Shown here: positions 1-9,424 of the stretch, in pieces
Position numbering within the stretch: position 1 is the stretch's first letter
How the letters are laid out: every line of letters begins with the position of its first letter
From: Paraburkholderia acidicola
GTDB taxonomy: Bacteria > Pseudomonadota > Gammaproteobacteria > Burkholderiales > Burkholderiaceae
Length of the DNA: 64,000 nt
Assembly: GCF_002362315.1 (NCBI RefSeq)
Contig: NZ_MTZV01000002.1
Coordinates: 1,178,001-1,242,000, forward strand
Direction: 5' to 3'
Translations under genes and position numbers: made by a program
The notes under the pieces: generated by a model
The model's database searches: none
The model's input: only the letters and a program-made list of their open reading frames with translations
What the model was told of the DNA's origin: nothing

Positions 1-1054
1 TCTTGCCGAGGTTGTGATCGAGCCGGGTGATTTCGAGCCAGTTGCCTTCCGGGTCGACCATCCGCCACCACGCGAGATTGTCGAGCGCGGTGCCCCACAG
101 CACGGCCTTCTTGCCGCCCGCATTCATCGCGACATTGCCGCCGATACACGATGCATCGATCGATGTCGGATCGACCGCGAACACATAGCCCGCCTGCTCC
201 GCAGCATCCGTTACACGACGCGTGACGACGCCCGCGCCGGAATAGATGGTCGGCACCTTGCGCGCGACGCCGGGCAGGTCCGTCAGTTCGACGGCGCCGA
301 GCTGTTCGAGCTTTTCGGTGTTGATCACGGCGGAGAACGGCGTGAGCGGCAACGCGCCGCCGGTATAGCCGGTACCGCCGCCACGCGGAATCACGGTGAG
401 GCCGAGTTCGAAGCAGGCCTTGATGAGGCCGGCGATCTCTTCCTCTGTGTCCGGTGTCAGCACGACGAACGGGTATTCGACACGCCAGTCGGTCGCATCG
501 GTGACGTGCGAGACACGCGACAGACCATCGAACTTGATGTTGTCCTTCTGCGTCCGGCGGCCCAGCACTTTGGTCGCGCGACGGCGCAGTTCTGCCATCT
601 TGTCGAACTCGCCGGCGAACGCATCGATCGCGCGGCGCGCCGCCACAACCAGCGTTTCGACGCGCGTGGCACGGCCGACACCCGCCTCGTCGCTATGTGC
701 GGTCAGATCGGCGCGACGACGTTTTTCGATTTCGCTGAGACGGTGATTGAGCGCTTCGATCAGCAGCGCGCGGCGCTTCGGGTTGTCGAGCAGATCGTCC
801 TGCAGATACGGATTGCGACGCACCACCCAGATGTCGCCGAGCACTTCGTACAGCATGCGCGCCGAGCGGCCGGTGCGGCGCTCGGCACGCAGTTCGGCGA
901 GCGCATCCCACGCTTCGTCGCCTAACAAACGGATGACGATTTCGCGATCGGAGAACGACGTGTAGTTGTAGGGAATTTCGCGCAAGCGCGGTTCGGGATC
1001 GGCGGCCACCGCAGCAGCGGCCCCGTTAGGATCGAAAACTTGAGGTGCGTTCAT
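1..1054 (-). CDS. DUF3683 / FAD-linked oxidase, N-terminal part (cut by left edge)
   Basis: Open frame from an ATG at 1054 running off the left edge with no stop, so only the first 351 residues are present. Residues about 20-190 match the charged, helical DUF3683-type N-terminal region. From about residue 193 a FAD-binding type 4 domain begins, with the diagnostic [11 protein letters not shown] at 223-233 and a downstream [14 protein letters not shown] stretch at 301-314 that would line the FAD site. Proteins of this architecture are large (over 1000 residues, from memory) flavin dehydrogenases related to D-lactate/D-2-hydroxyacid dehydrogenases, often with a C-terminal iron-sulfur part. Substrate cannot be assigned from this fragment. 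Transcribed divergently from ilvA. Confidence 0.85.
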   Translation of the reverse strand, partial: MNAPQVFDPNGAAAAVAADPEPRLREIPYNYTSFSDREIVIRLLGDEAWDALAELRAERRTGRSARMLYEVLGDIWVVRRNPYLQDDLLDNPKRRALLIEALNHRLSEIEKRRRADLTAHSDEAGVGRATRVETLVVAARRAIDAFAGEFDKMAELRRRATKVLGRRTQKDNIKFDGLSRVSHVTDATDWRVEYPFVVLTPDTEEEIAGLIKACFELGLTVIPRGGGTGYTGGALPLTPFSAVINTEKLEQLGAVELTDLPGVARKVPTIYSGAGVVTRRVTDAAEQAGYVFAVDPTSIDASCIGGNVAMNAGGKKAVLWGTALDNLAWWRMVDPEGNWLEITRLDHNLGK

Positions 1055-1607
1055 GTTCGGACGACTCGGTAGGTCAGCGGCGTACCTCTCGACGAGAGGC
1101 CCGCTGACGATGCGCGTGGGGCGCAATGCTTGAAAATCTTCTTCTCTGGAGTGCGAAGCCCTGCCAGCGGATGACGGACGCTGGCCGCTTTGCGGCGCTC
1201 AGATACCGCTACACGATCGTGCGTGCCGCACATGCCGCTGCGCCGCGGGACGGGACTCACGCGGTGCGGGCATTAAATGGGCGATCTGAGGCTGCCAGTG
1301 CATCTTCCGATCCTTGTTCTAAAACCGGATTCTACCGCATGATCGGCGCTCACGTCGGAGCCTGCATCGCGCTGCAGCAGGCATTCGCGGGCCTCGCCCG
1401 GGCCTGCTGGCCGGGCGATTCGGCGACCGGTCGGTCGGCTATGCAGCCGACGTATCAGCGGGCCTGTGAGTAGCCAGCACAGGGCAAACGCGCCCGCACC
1501 ACCGAAGCGGCAAGCACAGCGGTAAGGTCCTGAGCACGAGCGGTTGGCGCTATCATTGGTCTTTTACGTCATTTACCGCCTTTTCAAGCGCATCGCGCGC
1601 CACTCGC
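1055..1607. other. Divergent intergenic region, DUF3683 oxidase / ilvA
   Basis: 553 bases without a convincing gene. It must hold the promoters of both divergent neighbours. A nested inverted repeat lies at 1073-1108, just upstream of the oxidase start. Near ilvA a possible -10 hexamer TATCAT lies around 1550, without a good -35. Short open frames here show no family signature and look like chance frames in G+C-rich DNA. Confidence 0.6.
1073..1108. repeat. Nested inverted repeat upstream of the DUF3683 oxidase
   Basis: Outer arms GTCAGCGG (1073-1080) and CCGCTGAC (1101-1108) are perfectly complementary. Inner arms CCTCTC (1085-1090) and GAGAGG (1094-1099) pair around a 3-nt loop. It ends 19 bases before the oxidase ATG on the minus strand and could form an RNA hairpin in the leader or be a protein-binding site. 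There is no U-tract, so it is not an ordinary intrinsic terminator. Confidence 0.6.
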
Positions 1608-3131
1608 ATGGCTTCTCACGACTATTTAAAGAAAATCCTCACCGCGCGCGTCTACGACGTGGCCCGCGAAACCGAGCTGGAACCTGCACGGAATCTGTCC
1701 GCACGGCTGCGTAATCCGATTTACCTGAAGCGTGAAGACAATCAGCCGGTGTTCTCGTTCAAGGTACGCGGCGCGTACAACAAGATGGCGCACATTCCCG
1801 CCGACGCGCTCGCGCGCGGCGTGATTACGGCGTCGGCGGGGAATCATGCTCAGGGTGTGGCGCTTTCAGCAGCGCGGATGGGTGTGAAGGCAATCATCGT
1901 CGTGCCGGTCACGACGCCGCAGGTGAAAGTCGATGCGGTACGTGCGCACGGCGGCCCGACGGTCGAAGTCGTGCAGGTGGGCGAGTCTTACAGCGATGCG
2001 TATACCCATGCGGTGCAGTTGCAGGAAGAGCGCGGCCTCACGTTCGTTCATCCGTTCGACGACCCGTATGTGATCGCCGGCCAGGGCACCGTCGCAATGG
2101 AGATCCTGAGCCAGCATCAAGGTCCGATCCACGCGATCTTCGTGCCGATCGGCGGCGGCGGGCTCGCGTCCGGCGTCGCGGCCTACGTCAAGTCGATCCG
2201 GCCGGAGATCAAGGTGATCGGCGTCCAGACCGACGACTCCTGCGCGATGGCGAAATCGATCAAGGCCGGCGAACGCGTGACGCTCAACGAGGTCGGCCTG
2301 TTCTCCGACGGCACCGCCGTCAAGCTGGTCGGTGAAGAAACGTTCCGCCTGTGCCGCGAGTATCTCGACGACATCCTGATCGTCGATACCGACGCGCTCT
2401 GTGCCGCCATCAAGGACGTCTTCCAGGACACGCGCAGCCTGCTCGAACCGGCCGGCGCGCTGGCGGTCGCGGGCGCGAAGCAGTATGTCGAACGTGAAGG
2501 CATCGAAAACCAGACGCTGATCTCGGTCACCTCCGGTGCGAACATGAACTTCGACCGGATGCGCTTCGTTGCCGAGCGCGCCGAAGTCGGCGAAGCGCGC
2601 GAAGCGGTGTTCGCCGTAACGATCCCCGAAGAGCGCGGCAGCTTCAAACGCTTCTGCGAACTGGTCGGCACACGCAGCGTCACCGAGTTCAATTACCGGA
2701 TCGCAGATGCGAGTTCTGCGCACATCTTCTGCGGCGTGCAGATCAGGAACCGCGAAGAATCGGCGGAAATCGCGCGGAATTTCGAGGCCCACGGCTTCGC
2801 CACCGTCGATCTGACCGGCGATGAACTGTCGAAGCAGCACATCCGCTACATGGTCGGTGGCCATTCGCCGCTCGCGCATGACGAACGCCTGTTCCGCTTC
2901 GAGTTTCCCGAGCGGCCGGGTGCGCTGATGCGTTTCCTGTCGTCGATGGCGCCGAACTGGAATATCAGCCTGTTCCATTACCGGAACCAGGGTGCGGACA
3001 CCAGTTCGATCCTCGTTGGTATCCAGGTGCCGGCCACAGAAGACGCCGCGTTCAACCGCTTTCTCGCCACGCTCGGTTACCCCTGGTGGGACGAAAGCGC
3101 GAACCCGGTGTACCGGTTGTTCCTCGCGTAA
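1608..3131 (+). CDS. ilvA: Threonine ammonia-lyase, biosynthetic
   Basis: PLP enzyme converting L-threonine to 2-oxobutanoate and ammonia, the first committed step to isoleucine. The 507-residue length fits biosynthetic IlvA (E. coli about 514). Lysine 52 in SFKVRGAYNKM is the expected Schiff-base residue; SAGNHAQG at 76-83 and the phosphate-binding GGGGLASG at 182-189 complete the PLP fold. The C-terminal part (about 334-500) holds two ACT-like repeats, as in isoleucine-inhibited enzymes, so allosteric feedback is expected. ATG start at 1608. The 5'-nucleotidase gene starts 30 bp after the stop. Confidence 0.96.
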   Translation: MASHDYLKKILTARVYDVARETELEPARNLSARLRNPIYLKREDNQPVFSFKVRGAYNKMAHIPADALARGVITASAGNHAQGVALSAARMGVKAIIVVPVTTPQVKVDAVRAHGGPTVEVVQVGESYSDAYTHAVQLQEERGLTFVHPFDDPYVIAGQGTVAMEILSQHQGPIHAIFVPIGGGGLASGVAAYVKSIRPEIKVIGVQTDDSCAMAKSIKAGERVTLNEVGLFSDGTAVKLVGEETFRLCREYLDDILIVDTDALCAAIKDVFQDTRSLLEPAGALAVAGAKQYVEREGIENQTLISVTSGANMNFDRMRFVAERAEVGEAREAVFAVTIPEERGSFKRFCELVGTRSVTEFNYRIADASSAHIFCGVQIRNREESAEIARNFEAHGFATVDLTGDELSKQHIRYMVGGHSPLAHDERLFRFEFPERPGALMRFLSSMAPNWNISLFHYRNQGADTSSILVGIQVPATEDAAFNRFLATLGYPWWDESANPVYRLFLA

Positions 3132-3161
3132 CTCGCAGCACGTCCCGGAGCCGCCGCACAG

Positions 3162-4070
3162 ATGCCGATTTCGCTTGAAGACAAACTGGTCGTCGCGATC
3201 TCGTCGCGTGCGCTCTTCGATTTCGAGGAAGAGAACCACGTCTACGAAGAAGGCGACCTGCGCGCTTACGAAGCGTTACAGCGCGCACGTCTGAACGTGC
3301 CGGCCAAACCGGGCGTCGCGTTTCCGCTGATCCGCAAGCTGCTCGCGCTCAACACCGGCGAGCACCACGTCGAAGTGGTGATCCTGTCGCGCAGCGATCC
3401 GATCAGCGGATTGCGCGCGTTCAGTTCGTGCCGCGAGCACGGCCTGACTGTCGAACGTGGCGTTTTCACGCGCGGGCGGCCGCCGTTCGCGTATCTGAAG
3501 CCGCTCAATGCATCGCTGTTCCTGTCCGCGAATCAGGACGATGTGCGCGACGCGCTGGCCGCCGGTTTCCCGGCTGCGCGAGTGTTGCCGCAATCGGCCA
3601 AAGTAGCGGGCAAGTATCCGGACGAAATCCGCATTGCATTCGACGGAGACGCCGTACTCTTCTCTGACGAAGCCGAGCGTGTGTTCCAGAAGAACGGCTT
3701 GCGCGCGTTCGTCGGTCACGAGATCGACAACAAAGATCTGCCGTTAGCGGACGGTCCTTTGAAACCGCTGCTAGGCGCGTTGCACCGCCTGCAAAAACTC
3801 GCCGACGAAGCCTCACCGATGCGCATCCGCACCGCGCTCGTCACCGCACGCTCGGCACCCGCGCACGAACGCGCCATCCGTACCTTGATGGCCTGGAACA
3901 TTGAAATCGACGAAGCGATGTTCCTCGGCGGCCTCGACAAGGGCGCGTTTCTGCGCGAGTTCGAGCCCGACTTTTTCTTCGACGATCAGATCAGCCACTG
4001 CGAATCGGCCCGCGGCGTCACGGCAACCGGGCACGTCATGAGTGGCATCGTCAACGCACCATCACCATGA
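3162..4070 (+). CDS. Cytosolic 5'-nucleotidase (NT5C1-like family)
   Basis: 302-residue soluble protein resembling the cytosolic 5'-nucleotidase I family (Pfam 5-nucleotidase, PF06189), which dephosphorylates nucleoside monophosphates. Visible features: a DRALFDFE-like opening (here [12 protein letters not shown], residues 14-25), [16 protein letters not shown] near 73-88, [17 protein letters not shown] near 155-171, and a late [13 protein letters not shown] near 272-284. The aspartate-containing strands fit a HAD-type fold. The ATG at 3162 has a GGAG about 13 nt upstream. The stop overlaps the queF start by 4 nt (ATGA at 4067), so the two are probably translationally coupled. Substrate preference is not visible. 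Confidence 0.85.
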   Translation: MPISLEDKLVVAISSRALFDFEEENHVYEEGDLRAYEALQRARLNVPAKPGVAFPLIRKLLALNTGEHHVEVVILSRSDPISGLRAFSSCREHGLTVERGVFTRGRPPFAYLKPLNASLFLSANQDDVRDALAAGFPAARVLPQSAKVAGKYPDEIRIAFDGDAVLFSDEAERVFQKNGLRAFVGHEIDNKDLPLADGPLKPLLGALHRLQKLADEASPMRIRTALVTARSAPAHERAIRTLMAWNIEIDEAMFLGGLDKGAFLREFEPDFFFDDQISHCESARGVTATGHVMSGIVNAPSP

Positions 4071-4897
4071 ACACGACTCCCGAACACTCGCCGCTAGGCA
4101 AAGCCACCGCTTACACCGAACAGTACGACGCCAGCCTGCTGTTTCCGATCGCGCGCAACCTCGCGCGCGAACAGATCGGCATCGGCGCGCAGTTGCCGTT
4201 CTTCGGCACCGACATCTGGAACGCGTATGAGCTGTCGTGGCTCAATGCACGCGGCAAACCGCAGATCGCCATCGCGACCGTCTACGTCCCCGCCGATTCA
4301 GCGAACATCGTCGAGTCGAAGTCGTTCAAGCTGTATCTCGGCTCGTTCGCGCAAACCGTGTTCGATTCTGCCGACGCCGTACGCGACACGATTCGACGCG
4401 ATGTATCGGCGGCGTGCGGTGCGACCGTTTCGGTGCATTTCGCGTCGCCGTTCGAATTCGGCAAGCTGCAACTGGAGGAATTTGATGGACTGTCGCTCGA
4501 TCGGCTCGATCTCGACACGGACGTTTATCATCCGGACCCGTCGCTGCTGAAAGCCGCGTTAGCCGAGTCGCCGGTAGAAGAAACGCTGGTATCGGATCTA
4601 TTGAAATCGAATTGTCCGGTCACCGGGCAACCGGACTGGGGCAGCGTGCAGATTCACTACGTCGGCCCGCAGATCGATCATGCCGGGCTACTGCGCTACC
4701 TGATCTCGTATCGCAATCACACCGGTTTTCACGAGCAGTGCGTCGAGCGCATCTTTATCGACATCATGCGTGAGTGCCAGCCACTGAAGCTCGCGGTCTA
4801 CGCACGCTACACGCGCCGCGGCGGTCTCGACATCAACCCGTTCCGCACGAACTTCAACCAGCCGATGCCTGACAACCTGCGCACCGCACGGCAGTAA
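4067..4897 (+). CDS. queF: NADPH-dependent 7-cyano-7-deazaguanine reductase
   Basis: Reduces preQ0 (7-cyano-7-deazaguanine) to preQ1 in queuosine synthesis. At 276 residues it is the long, two-domain YqcD-type QueF. The catalytic Cys183 and Asp190 lie in [12 protein letters not shown], and ESKSFKLY at 83-90 is the family substrate/NADPH signature. The ATG lies in a 4-nt overlap with the upstream 5'-nucleotidase stop. Downstream it converges on mtgA with only 18 bp between stops. No preQ1 riboswitch is apparent because the leader is coding. Confidence 0.96.
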   Translation: MNTTPEHSPLGKATAYTEQYDASLLFPIARNLAREQIGIGAQLPFFGTDIWNAYELSWLNARGKPQIAIATVYVPADSANIVESKSFKLYLGSFAQTVFDSADAVRDTIRRDVSAACGATVSVHFASPFEFGKLQLEEFDGLSLDRLDLDTDVYHPDPSLLKAALAESPVEETLVSDLLKSNCPVTGQPDWGSVQIHYVGPQIDHAGLLRYLISYRNHTGFHEQCVERIFIDIMRECQPLKLAVYARYTRRGGLDINPFRTNFNQPMPDNLRTARQ

Positions 4898-4915
4898 ACC
4901 GCGCGACGAGAAGGT

Positions 4916-5641
4916 TTAATCGTCCGGCAGTTCGGCCGTACCCATCCGGCGTGCGATCACCCCGGCGCGCTGCCTGAGATACGCAGAGCCGCGATGCTCG
5001 TCGAAGTATTTGGGCCGCGGCAGCATCACTGCGAGCCGCGCCGACTGCCAGCCGTTCAGCTTCGCCGCCGACGTGCGGTAGTAGTAGTGCGCCGCCGCTT
5101 CCGCACCGTACACGCCGTTACCCCACTCCACCGAATTCAGATAGATCTCGAAGATGCGCTCCTTGTCCATCAGCGTTTCGAGCATCCACGTGATGATCAA
5201 CTCCTGTCCCTTGCGGATGTAGCTCTTTTCCCGCGACAGGAACAGGTTGCGCGCGAGTTGCTGCGTGATCGTCGAACCACCACGAACGATCTTGCCGCGT
5301 GCCTTGTTCTTCTCCCACGCCTGCAGGATCGCGTCGGTCTCGTAGCCGTTGTTGTTAACGAAGTTCGCATCTTCGGACGCGATGATCGCGCGCTTCAGGT
5401 TGTGCGAAATCTGGTCGTACGGGACCCATGTGTGCTGGATCGACAGATCGGGGCGGTCGTCGGACAGACGCCACGCGTCTGAGCGCATGAAGGCGGTCGA
5501 ACCTGGGTTCACGTAGTTCCACACGGCGATCTGCGCGAAGTAGAACGCCTGCGTCGCGAACCACGCCACGGCGAATACCGCGATCACATAAGCGATCCAC
5601 CGGAACGGACCGGGCCGGCGTACAGGCGTGTCTGCTGTCAT
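4916..5641 (-). CDS. mtgA: Monofunctional peptidoglycan glycosyltransferase
   Basis: Polymerises lipid II into glycan strands on the periplasmic face of the inner membrane. The start is taken as the ATG at 5641 (241 residues), with AGGAA about 10 nt upstream; longer in-frame extensions run into aroE and have no family similarity. One membrane anchor spans about residues 14-35. Glycosyltransferase family 51 motifs are present: catalytic Glu90 in [10 protein letters not shown] and [14 protein letters not shown] from 121. Downstream of aroE by 49 bp, so probably the last gene of the rnb-aroE-mtgA unit. Confidence 0.95.
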   Translation of the reverse strand: MTADTPVRRPGPFRWIAYVIAVFAVAWFATQAFYFAQIAVWNYVNPGSTAFMRSDAWRLSDDRPDLSIQHTWVPYDQISHNLKRAIIASEDANFVNNNGYETDAILQAWEKNKARGKIVRGGSTITQQLARNLFLSREKSYIRKGQELIITWMLETLMDKERIFEIYLNSVEWGNGVYGAEAAAHYYYRTSAAKLNGWQSARLAVMLPRPKYFDEHRGSAYLRQRAGVIARRMGTAELPDD

Positions 5642-5690
5642 GGCGATCGGGTTCCTTCGTTCGATGGATGCTGCTGCGAAGTATCTAAGA

Positions 5691-6572
5691 TTAGCTGCGA
5701 TCGGAGGCCGCGAGCATCTCGCGTAACGCCTGCAGAACCGGCGCGCCGTCGGGACGCACGCCGCGCCACACATGGAACGATTCGGCGGCCTGCTCGACGA
5801 GCATGCCGAGTCCATCCGATGCGCGCGCGCCGAGCGTCTGCGCGTGCTGCATGAACACGGTGGGTTGCGCGCCGTACATCATGTCGTAGGCGAGTGTGTC
5901 GCTGCCAAAGGCGCGTTCGTCGCACTCGGGCAACGCTGCGTCGAGGCTGCCGGCTGTTGCATTGACGATCACGTCATAGGCGACATGCTCTACCGCCGAT
6001 GCACCGCCGCCTGTCAGATGGCAGCCGCTGTCGTGGGCTGCCTGCGCGAACTGGGCGACCAGTGTTTGCGCTTTCACCGCGGTTCGGTTGACGATGGTCA
6101 GCGTATGTGGACGTTGATCGAGCATCGGCAGGACGACACCGCGTGCGGCACCACCTGCGCCCAGCAGCAGAATGCGCGCGCCCTTCAGCGAAGTACCGAG
6201 ATTCACTTCGATGTCGCGCACGAGGCCAAAACCGTCGGTGTTGTCGCCATAAATACCGGCAGCGTCGAAGCGCAGTGTGTTAACCGCGCCTGCCGCCGCC
6301 GCGCGCGGCGACAGCGTATCGGCAAGCGCATGCGCGTCGAGCTTGAACGGCACGGTCACGTTGAGGCCGCAGCCGCCCGCGTCGATGAACTCGCGCACCT
6401 GCTTCGCGAACGCATCGAGCGGGGCTAGCAGATGACCGTATTCGATGGGCTCACCGGTCTGCTCGGCAAACCGCGCGTGAATGAACGGCGACTTGCTGTG
6501 CGCCACCGGGTTGCCGATTACCGCATAGCGGTCGCGTGCGGATGCGTGCGGCGCGGCCGTCGATGCGTTCAT
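5691..6572 (-). CDS. aroE: Shikimate dehydrogenase
   Basis: NADP-dependent reduction of 3-dehydroshikimate to shikimate (aromatic amino-acid pathway). 293 residues, near the normal 270-290. Shikimate-binding SKSPFIH lies near 26-32, catalytic Lys77 in NVTVPFK and Asp113 in GDNTDGFG. The Rossmann glycine loop is [10 protein letters not shown] at 136-145, followed by NRT near 161-163, the usual AroE pattern for NADP preference. The ATG overlaps the rnb stop by 4 nt, so translation is likely coupled to the ribonuclease. Confidence 0.96.
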   Translation of the reverse strand: MNASTAAPHASARDRYAVIGNPVAHSKSPFIHARFAEQTGEPIEYGHLLAPLDAFAKQVREFIDAGGCGLNVTVPFKLDAHALADTLSPRAAAAGAVNTLRFDAAGIYGDNTDGFGLVRDIEVNLGTSLKGARILLLGAGGAARGVVLPMLDQRPHTLTIVNRTAVKAQTLVAQFAQAAHDSGCHLTGGGASAVEHVAYDVIVNATAGSLDAALPECDERAFGSDTLAYDMMYGAQPTVFMQHAQTLGARASDGLGMLVEQAAESFHVWRGVRPDGAPVLQALREMLAASDRS

Positions 6573-8692
6573 CGTCCGGGCTCCGCGGTGGAATGATCGG
6601 CGGATGCGCTTTCGTCGGTCTCCTGCGGCGTGGCGTTGTCTTCGGCTTCTTCTGCACCGTCTGCTTCTGCCTCAGCTTCAGCTTCGCTTTCTGCCGATTC
6701 ATCCGCCGCATCGACGACGTCCTTGCCGCTTTCTTCGTCTTCTTCGTCAGCCTCTTCCACTTCTTCCGCTTCTGTACCGCTTGCGACAGTCGGCGCGTCG
6801 AGCACCTGCAACAACCGCACCGATGCCTCAACCGTCAACTCATCGAGCGACATCACGTCGAGCAGCAGACGCGTACCGCGCGCATGCACGCCGAGCCCAG
6901 GTACATGCAGCAGCAGCGGTATTTCATCGAGCCGCACGAGGTCGCCCTTCACGACCGATGCCTCCACGTGCTTGCGGTTTTCCTGGCGCAGCCAGCGCAG
7001 GCACCAGAAGTACTCCATGCGGCGCTGGTAGTCGGCATACGCGGAATACGTGTCGTCGAAGCCCTGCACGACGGCGTACAGATCAGCGTCCTTGGGTTTG
7101 AACGGCGCAGCAAGCTTCGCCATCACGCCGTGCTGCACGCACGCGATCAATTGCCACTGATTAACCAGATCCACGTAACGGCGCAGCGGCGACGTACTCC
7201 ATGCGTACTGCGACACGCCGAGCCCTTCGTGCGGCGCGGCGCTCGTCTGCATGCGCGTTCGCTTGGGGCCGGTCGGCGCACCGAACGCGCGCTGCGTGCG
7301 ATAGATACCCGGCACGCCGTGATCGTGCAGGAACGCACCCCACGTCGAATTCGCGTGGATCGCGAGTTCGGCGACGATCGTGTCGAGCGGCGAACCGCGG
7401 CGGCGCGGCGTGATGGTGACGTGCTCACCATCGACATAGAAATTGAAGTCGGTATTGCGCTGCACTTCGCGCCGCAAGCCATAGCCTGCGCGCGCGACCT
7501 GGCGCTTTTCGAACAGCGCCTGCGCGAACGGCCAGAGCACCGCGATGTCGTCCTTGTGCGCGTATTCGCCGGTGCCGGCTGCGAGCGCTTCTTCGGTCAC
7601 GAGTTCGTCGAGCGTGTTGTGCCGCAGGTTGCTCTTCACGAACACGAGTTCGGCGCGCGTCTCGCTGGCGACGATCTCCTGGGTTTCGCGATTGACGATC
7701 ACGTACAGCGACAGTGCCGGGCGCAAGCCGCCTTCGGCTAGCGTGAACACGTTGACAACGTCGTCGGGGAGCATCGTGATCTTGTCGCCCGGCATGTACA
7801 CGGTGGAGAGCCGCGTACGCGCGATCGCATCGACAGCATCGCCGCGCTCGATACCGAGCGCCGGTGCCGCGATGTGCACACCGATGCGCACACGACCGTC
7901 GCCGAGATGCTCGACGGAGAACGCATCGTCGATTTCGGTCGTCGTCACGTCATCGATCGAAAACGCCTGGACATTCGCTTCCGGCAGATCGTCGGGCAGC
8001 GCGCGCACTGTCACGGGCGCAAAGCCGGTGCCGTGCGGGAAGAACTCGGAGAGAAAACGCGCCTCGTGCAGCGCGCGCGGCGAAGAGATGCCACCGCATT
8101 CGAGCATCAGACGCGGCATCGAAATGCCGCGCGCAGCAGCGGCTGCTTCGAGCGCCTTGTACTCGATCGTGTTCTTGTCGGGCTTTGTCAGCAGACCGAG
8201 CGCCTTGCCAGCGAATGCCTCGGGAAGACGCCCGGCCTTCAGTTCATCTTCGTAGCCGGCCTGCACGAGCGCCTGTTGACGTTTGCGTTCGAGCGAAGCG
8301 AGCGCCATCTTCAGTTGTTCTTCGGGCGCACGCTGATACTGGCCGCGCCCTTTGCGCCGGAAGTAAACCGGCGAACCGTGCATGCGCAGCACGAGCGCCG
8401 CGCGCTCCACTGGCCCAAACGACGTGCCGAAGTATTCGGCGCCCAGCGTGGCAAACGGAAACTCATCTTCCGGCGCGCATTCCCACAGGAACTCGAGATC
8501 GATCCCCTGCGCGGTGGCGTCGGCACGCTCCATCAATTCGGCGGCAGCCGGCTTCTCGAACTCGATCAGCACGTCTTTCGAGCGCACCTTGGTACGCCGT
8601 CCGCCGGGCAGCTCGACCTGAAACGCATCGCCCTGACGCGACAGCACACTGCCTGCCTTGAAACTACCCGATTCCTCGAAGAAAACGTTCAC
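6569..8692 (-). CDS. RNase II family exoribonuclease with acidic C-terminal tail
   Basis: 707-residue RNB-domain protein, a 3'-5' exoribonuclease of the RNase II/R superfamily by homology. The metal-binding signature is AFSIDDVTTTEIDDAF near residues 243-258. Aligned to E. coli RNase II (D201, D207, D209, D210) it offers D247, E253, D255 and D256, so one position is a conservative Asp-to-Glu change. WSTSPLRRYVDLVNQWQL follows in the C-terminal part of the RNB domain. Residues 638-707 are a low-complexity tail dominated by Glu, Asp, Ala and Ser, absent from E. coli RNase II. The stop overlaps aroE by 4 nt. Activity is expected but untested. Confidence 0.9.
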   Translation of the reverse strand: MNVFFEESGSFKAGSVLSRQGDAFQVELPGGRRTKVRSKDVLIEFEKPAAAELMERADATAQGIDLEFLWECAPEDEFPFATLGAEYFGTSFGPVERAALVLRMHGSPVYFRRKGRGQYQRAPEEQLKMALASLERKRQQALVQAGYEDELKAGRLPEAFAGKALGLLTKPDKNTIEYKALEAAAAARGISMPRLMLECGGISSPRALHEARFLSEFFPHGTGFAPVTVRALPDDLPEANVQAFSIDDVTTTEIDDAFSVEHLGDGRVRIGVHIAAPALGIERGDAVDAIARTRLSTVYMPGDKITMLPDDVVNVFTLAEGGLRPALSLYVIVNRETQEIVASETRAELVFVKSNLRHNTLDELVTEEALAAGTGEYAHKDDIAVLWPFAQALFEKRQVARAGYGLRREVQRNTDFNFYVDGEHVTITPRRRGSPLDTIVAELAIHANSTWGAFLHDHGVPGIYRTQRAFGAPTGPKRTRMQTSAAPHEGLGVSQYAWSTSPLRRYVDLVNQWQLIACVQHGVMAKLAAPFKPKDADLYAVVQGFDDTYSAYADYQRRMEYFWCLRWLRQENRKHVEASVVKGDLVRLDEIPLLLHVPGLGVHARGTRLLLDVMSLDELTVEASVRLLQVLDAPTVASGTEAEEVEEADEEDEESGKDVVDAADESAESEAEAEAEADGAEEAEDNATPQETDESASADHSTAEPGR

Positions 8693-8821
8693 TCAATACT
8701 CTCGTTCTGTCTTGCATCGGCCGCGATGCCCATAATCGAGGGCAAGCGGCGGTTCATGTTGGTCGGTCGACGGCGTGATCACAAAGACCACGCGCGGTCG
8801 CCGTGCTTCATTCAGTTTGCT

Positions 8822-9424
8822 TCAGGCCGCCTGTTTGGGTGCGGGCGGCTGTGCGTTCATCTGGTCGCAAAAGGCGAGGACCTCGTCGACGTACTGCGGA
8901 AACTCGCTGATCGCGTGGTCACTACCTTCGATCACCCGGGTCCGCGCACCTGGATAATGCGCGAGCATCTCGCGGTAATCGAGCACCTCGTCGCCGGTGG
9001 CGGCGATCAGATAATAGCGTTCGGGCCGTGTGATCGACGCGACGCCGAGCGCGCGCAATTCGTCGAGATGGCGCGCCTCGACGACGATGCTACCGCCGCC
9101 GTGCCACAACGGTTGCTCGCCGAGATAGTGACTCAGATCGCGCTGCGGCACGACCGCTGGATTCAGCAGCACCGCGGGCCAGCCGTGCTTTTCGGCCAGA
9201 TGCGTGGCGAAATAGCCGCCCAGCGAACTGCCGATCACCGTGACCGGTTGCGGCGGCGCAGCCGCTACCAGCGATTCGGCCAGCGCGATCGTCTCCAACG
9301 GCGACACCGGCAGCATCGGGCAGCACCATTCGTCGCTGCGTCCGAGTTCGGTGAGCCGCTCGGCGAGCACGCAGGCCTTGAACGATCGCGGCGACGAACG
9401 GAAGCCATGCAGATAGAGGATCAC
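8822..9424 (-). CDS. YqiA/YcfP-type alpha/beta hydrolase (esterase)
   Basis: 200-residue small alpha/beta hydrolase. The first strand MILYLHGFRSSPRSFK carries the HGF oxyanion element; the nucleophile elbow is GSSLGG with Ser67. A later GDEVLDY aspartate and the EGSDHAISEF histidine complete a plausible triad. The family (UPF0227, YqiA) has esterase activity in vitro but its natural substrate is unclear. The start is GTG at 9424, overlapping the mpl stop (GTGA), so it is probably co-translated with mpl. About 130 bp separate its stop from the rnb start. Confidence 0.87.
   Translation of the reverse strand: MILYLHGFRSSPRSFKACVLAERLTELGRSDEWCCPMLPVSPLETIALAESLVAAAPPQPVTVIGSSLGGYFATHLAEKHGWPAVLLNPAVVPQRDLSHYLGEQPLWHGGGSIVVEARHLDELRALGVASITRPERYYLIAATGDEVLDYREMLAHYPGARTRVIEGSDHAISEFPQYVDEVLAFCDQMNAQPPAPKQAA

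Noticed and set aside
1126..1473. Open frame in the DUF3683/ilvA gap
   Set aside because: No domain, odd composition, no ribosome-binding site; chance frame in G+C-rich DNA.
1866..3239. 457-codon minus-strand frame opposite ilvA
   Set aside because: Arg/Asp-rich antisense shadow of a clear ilvA gene.
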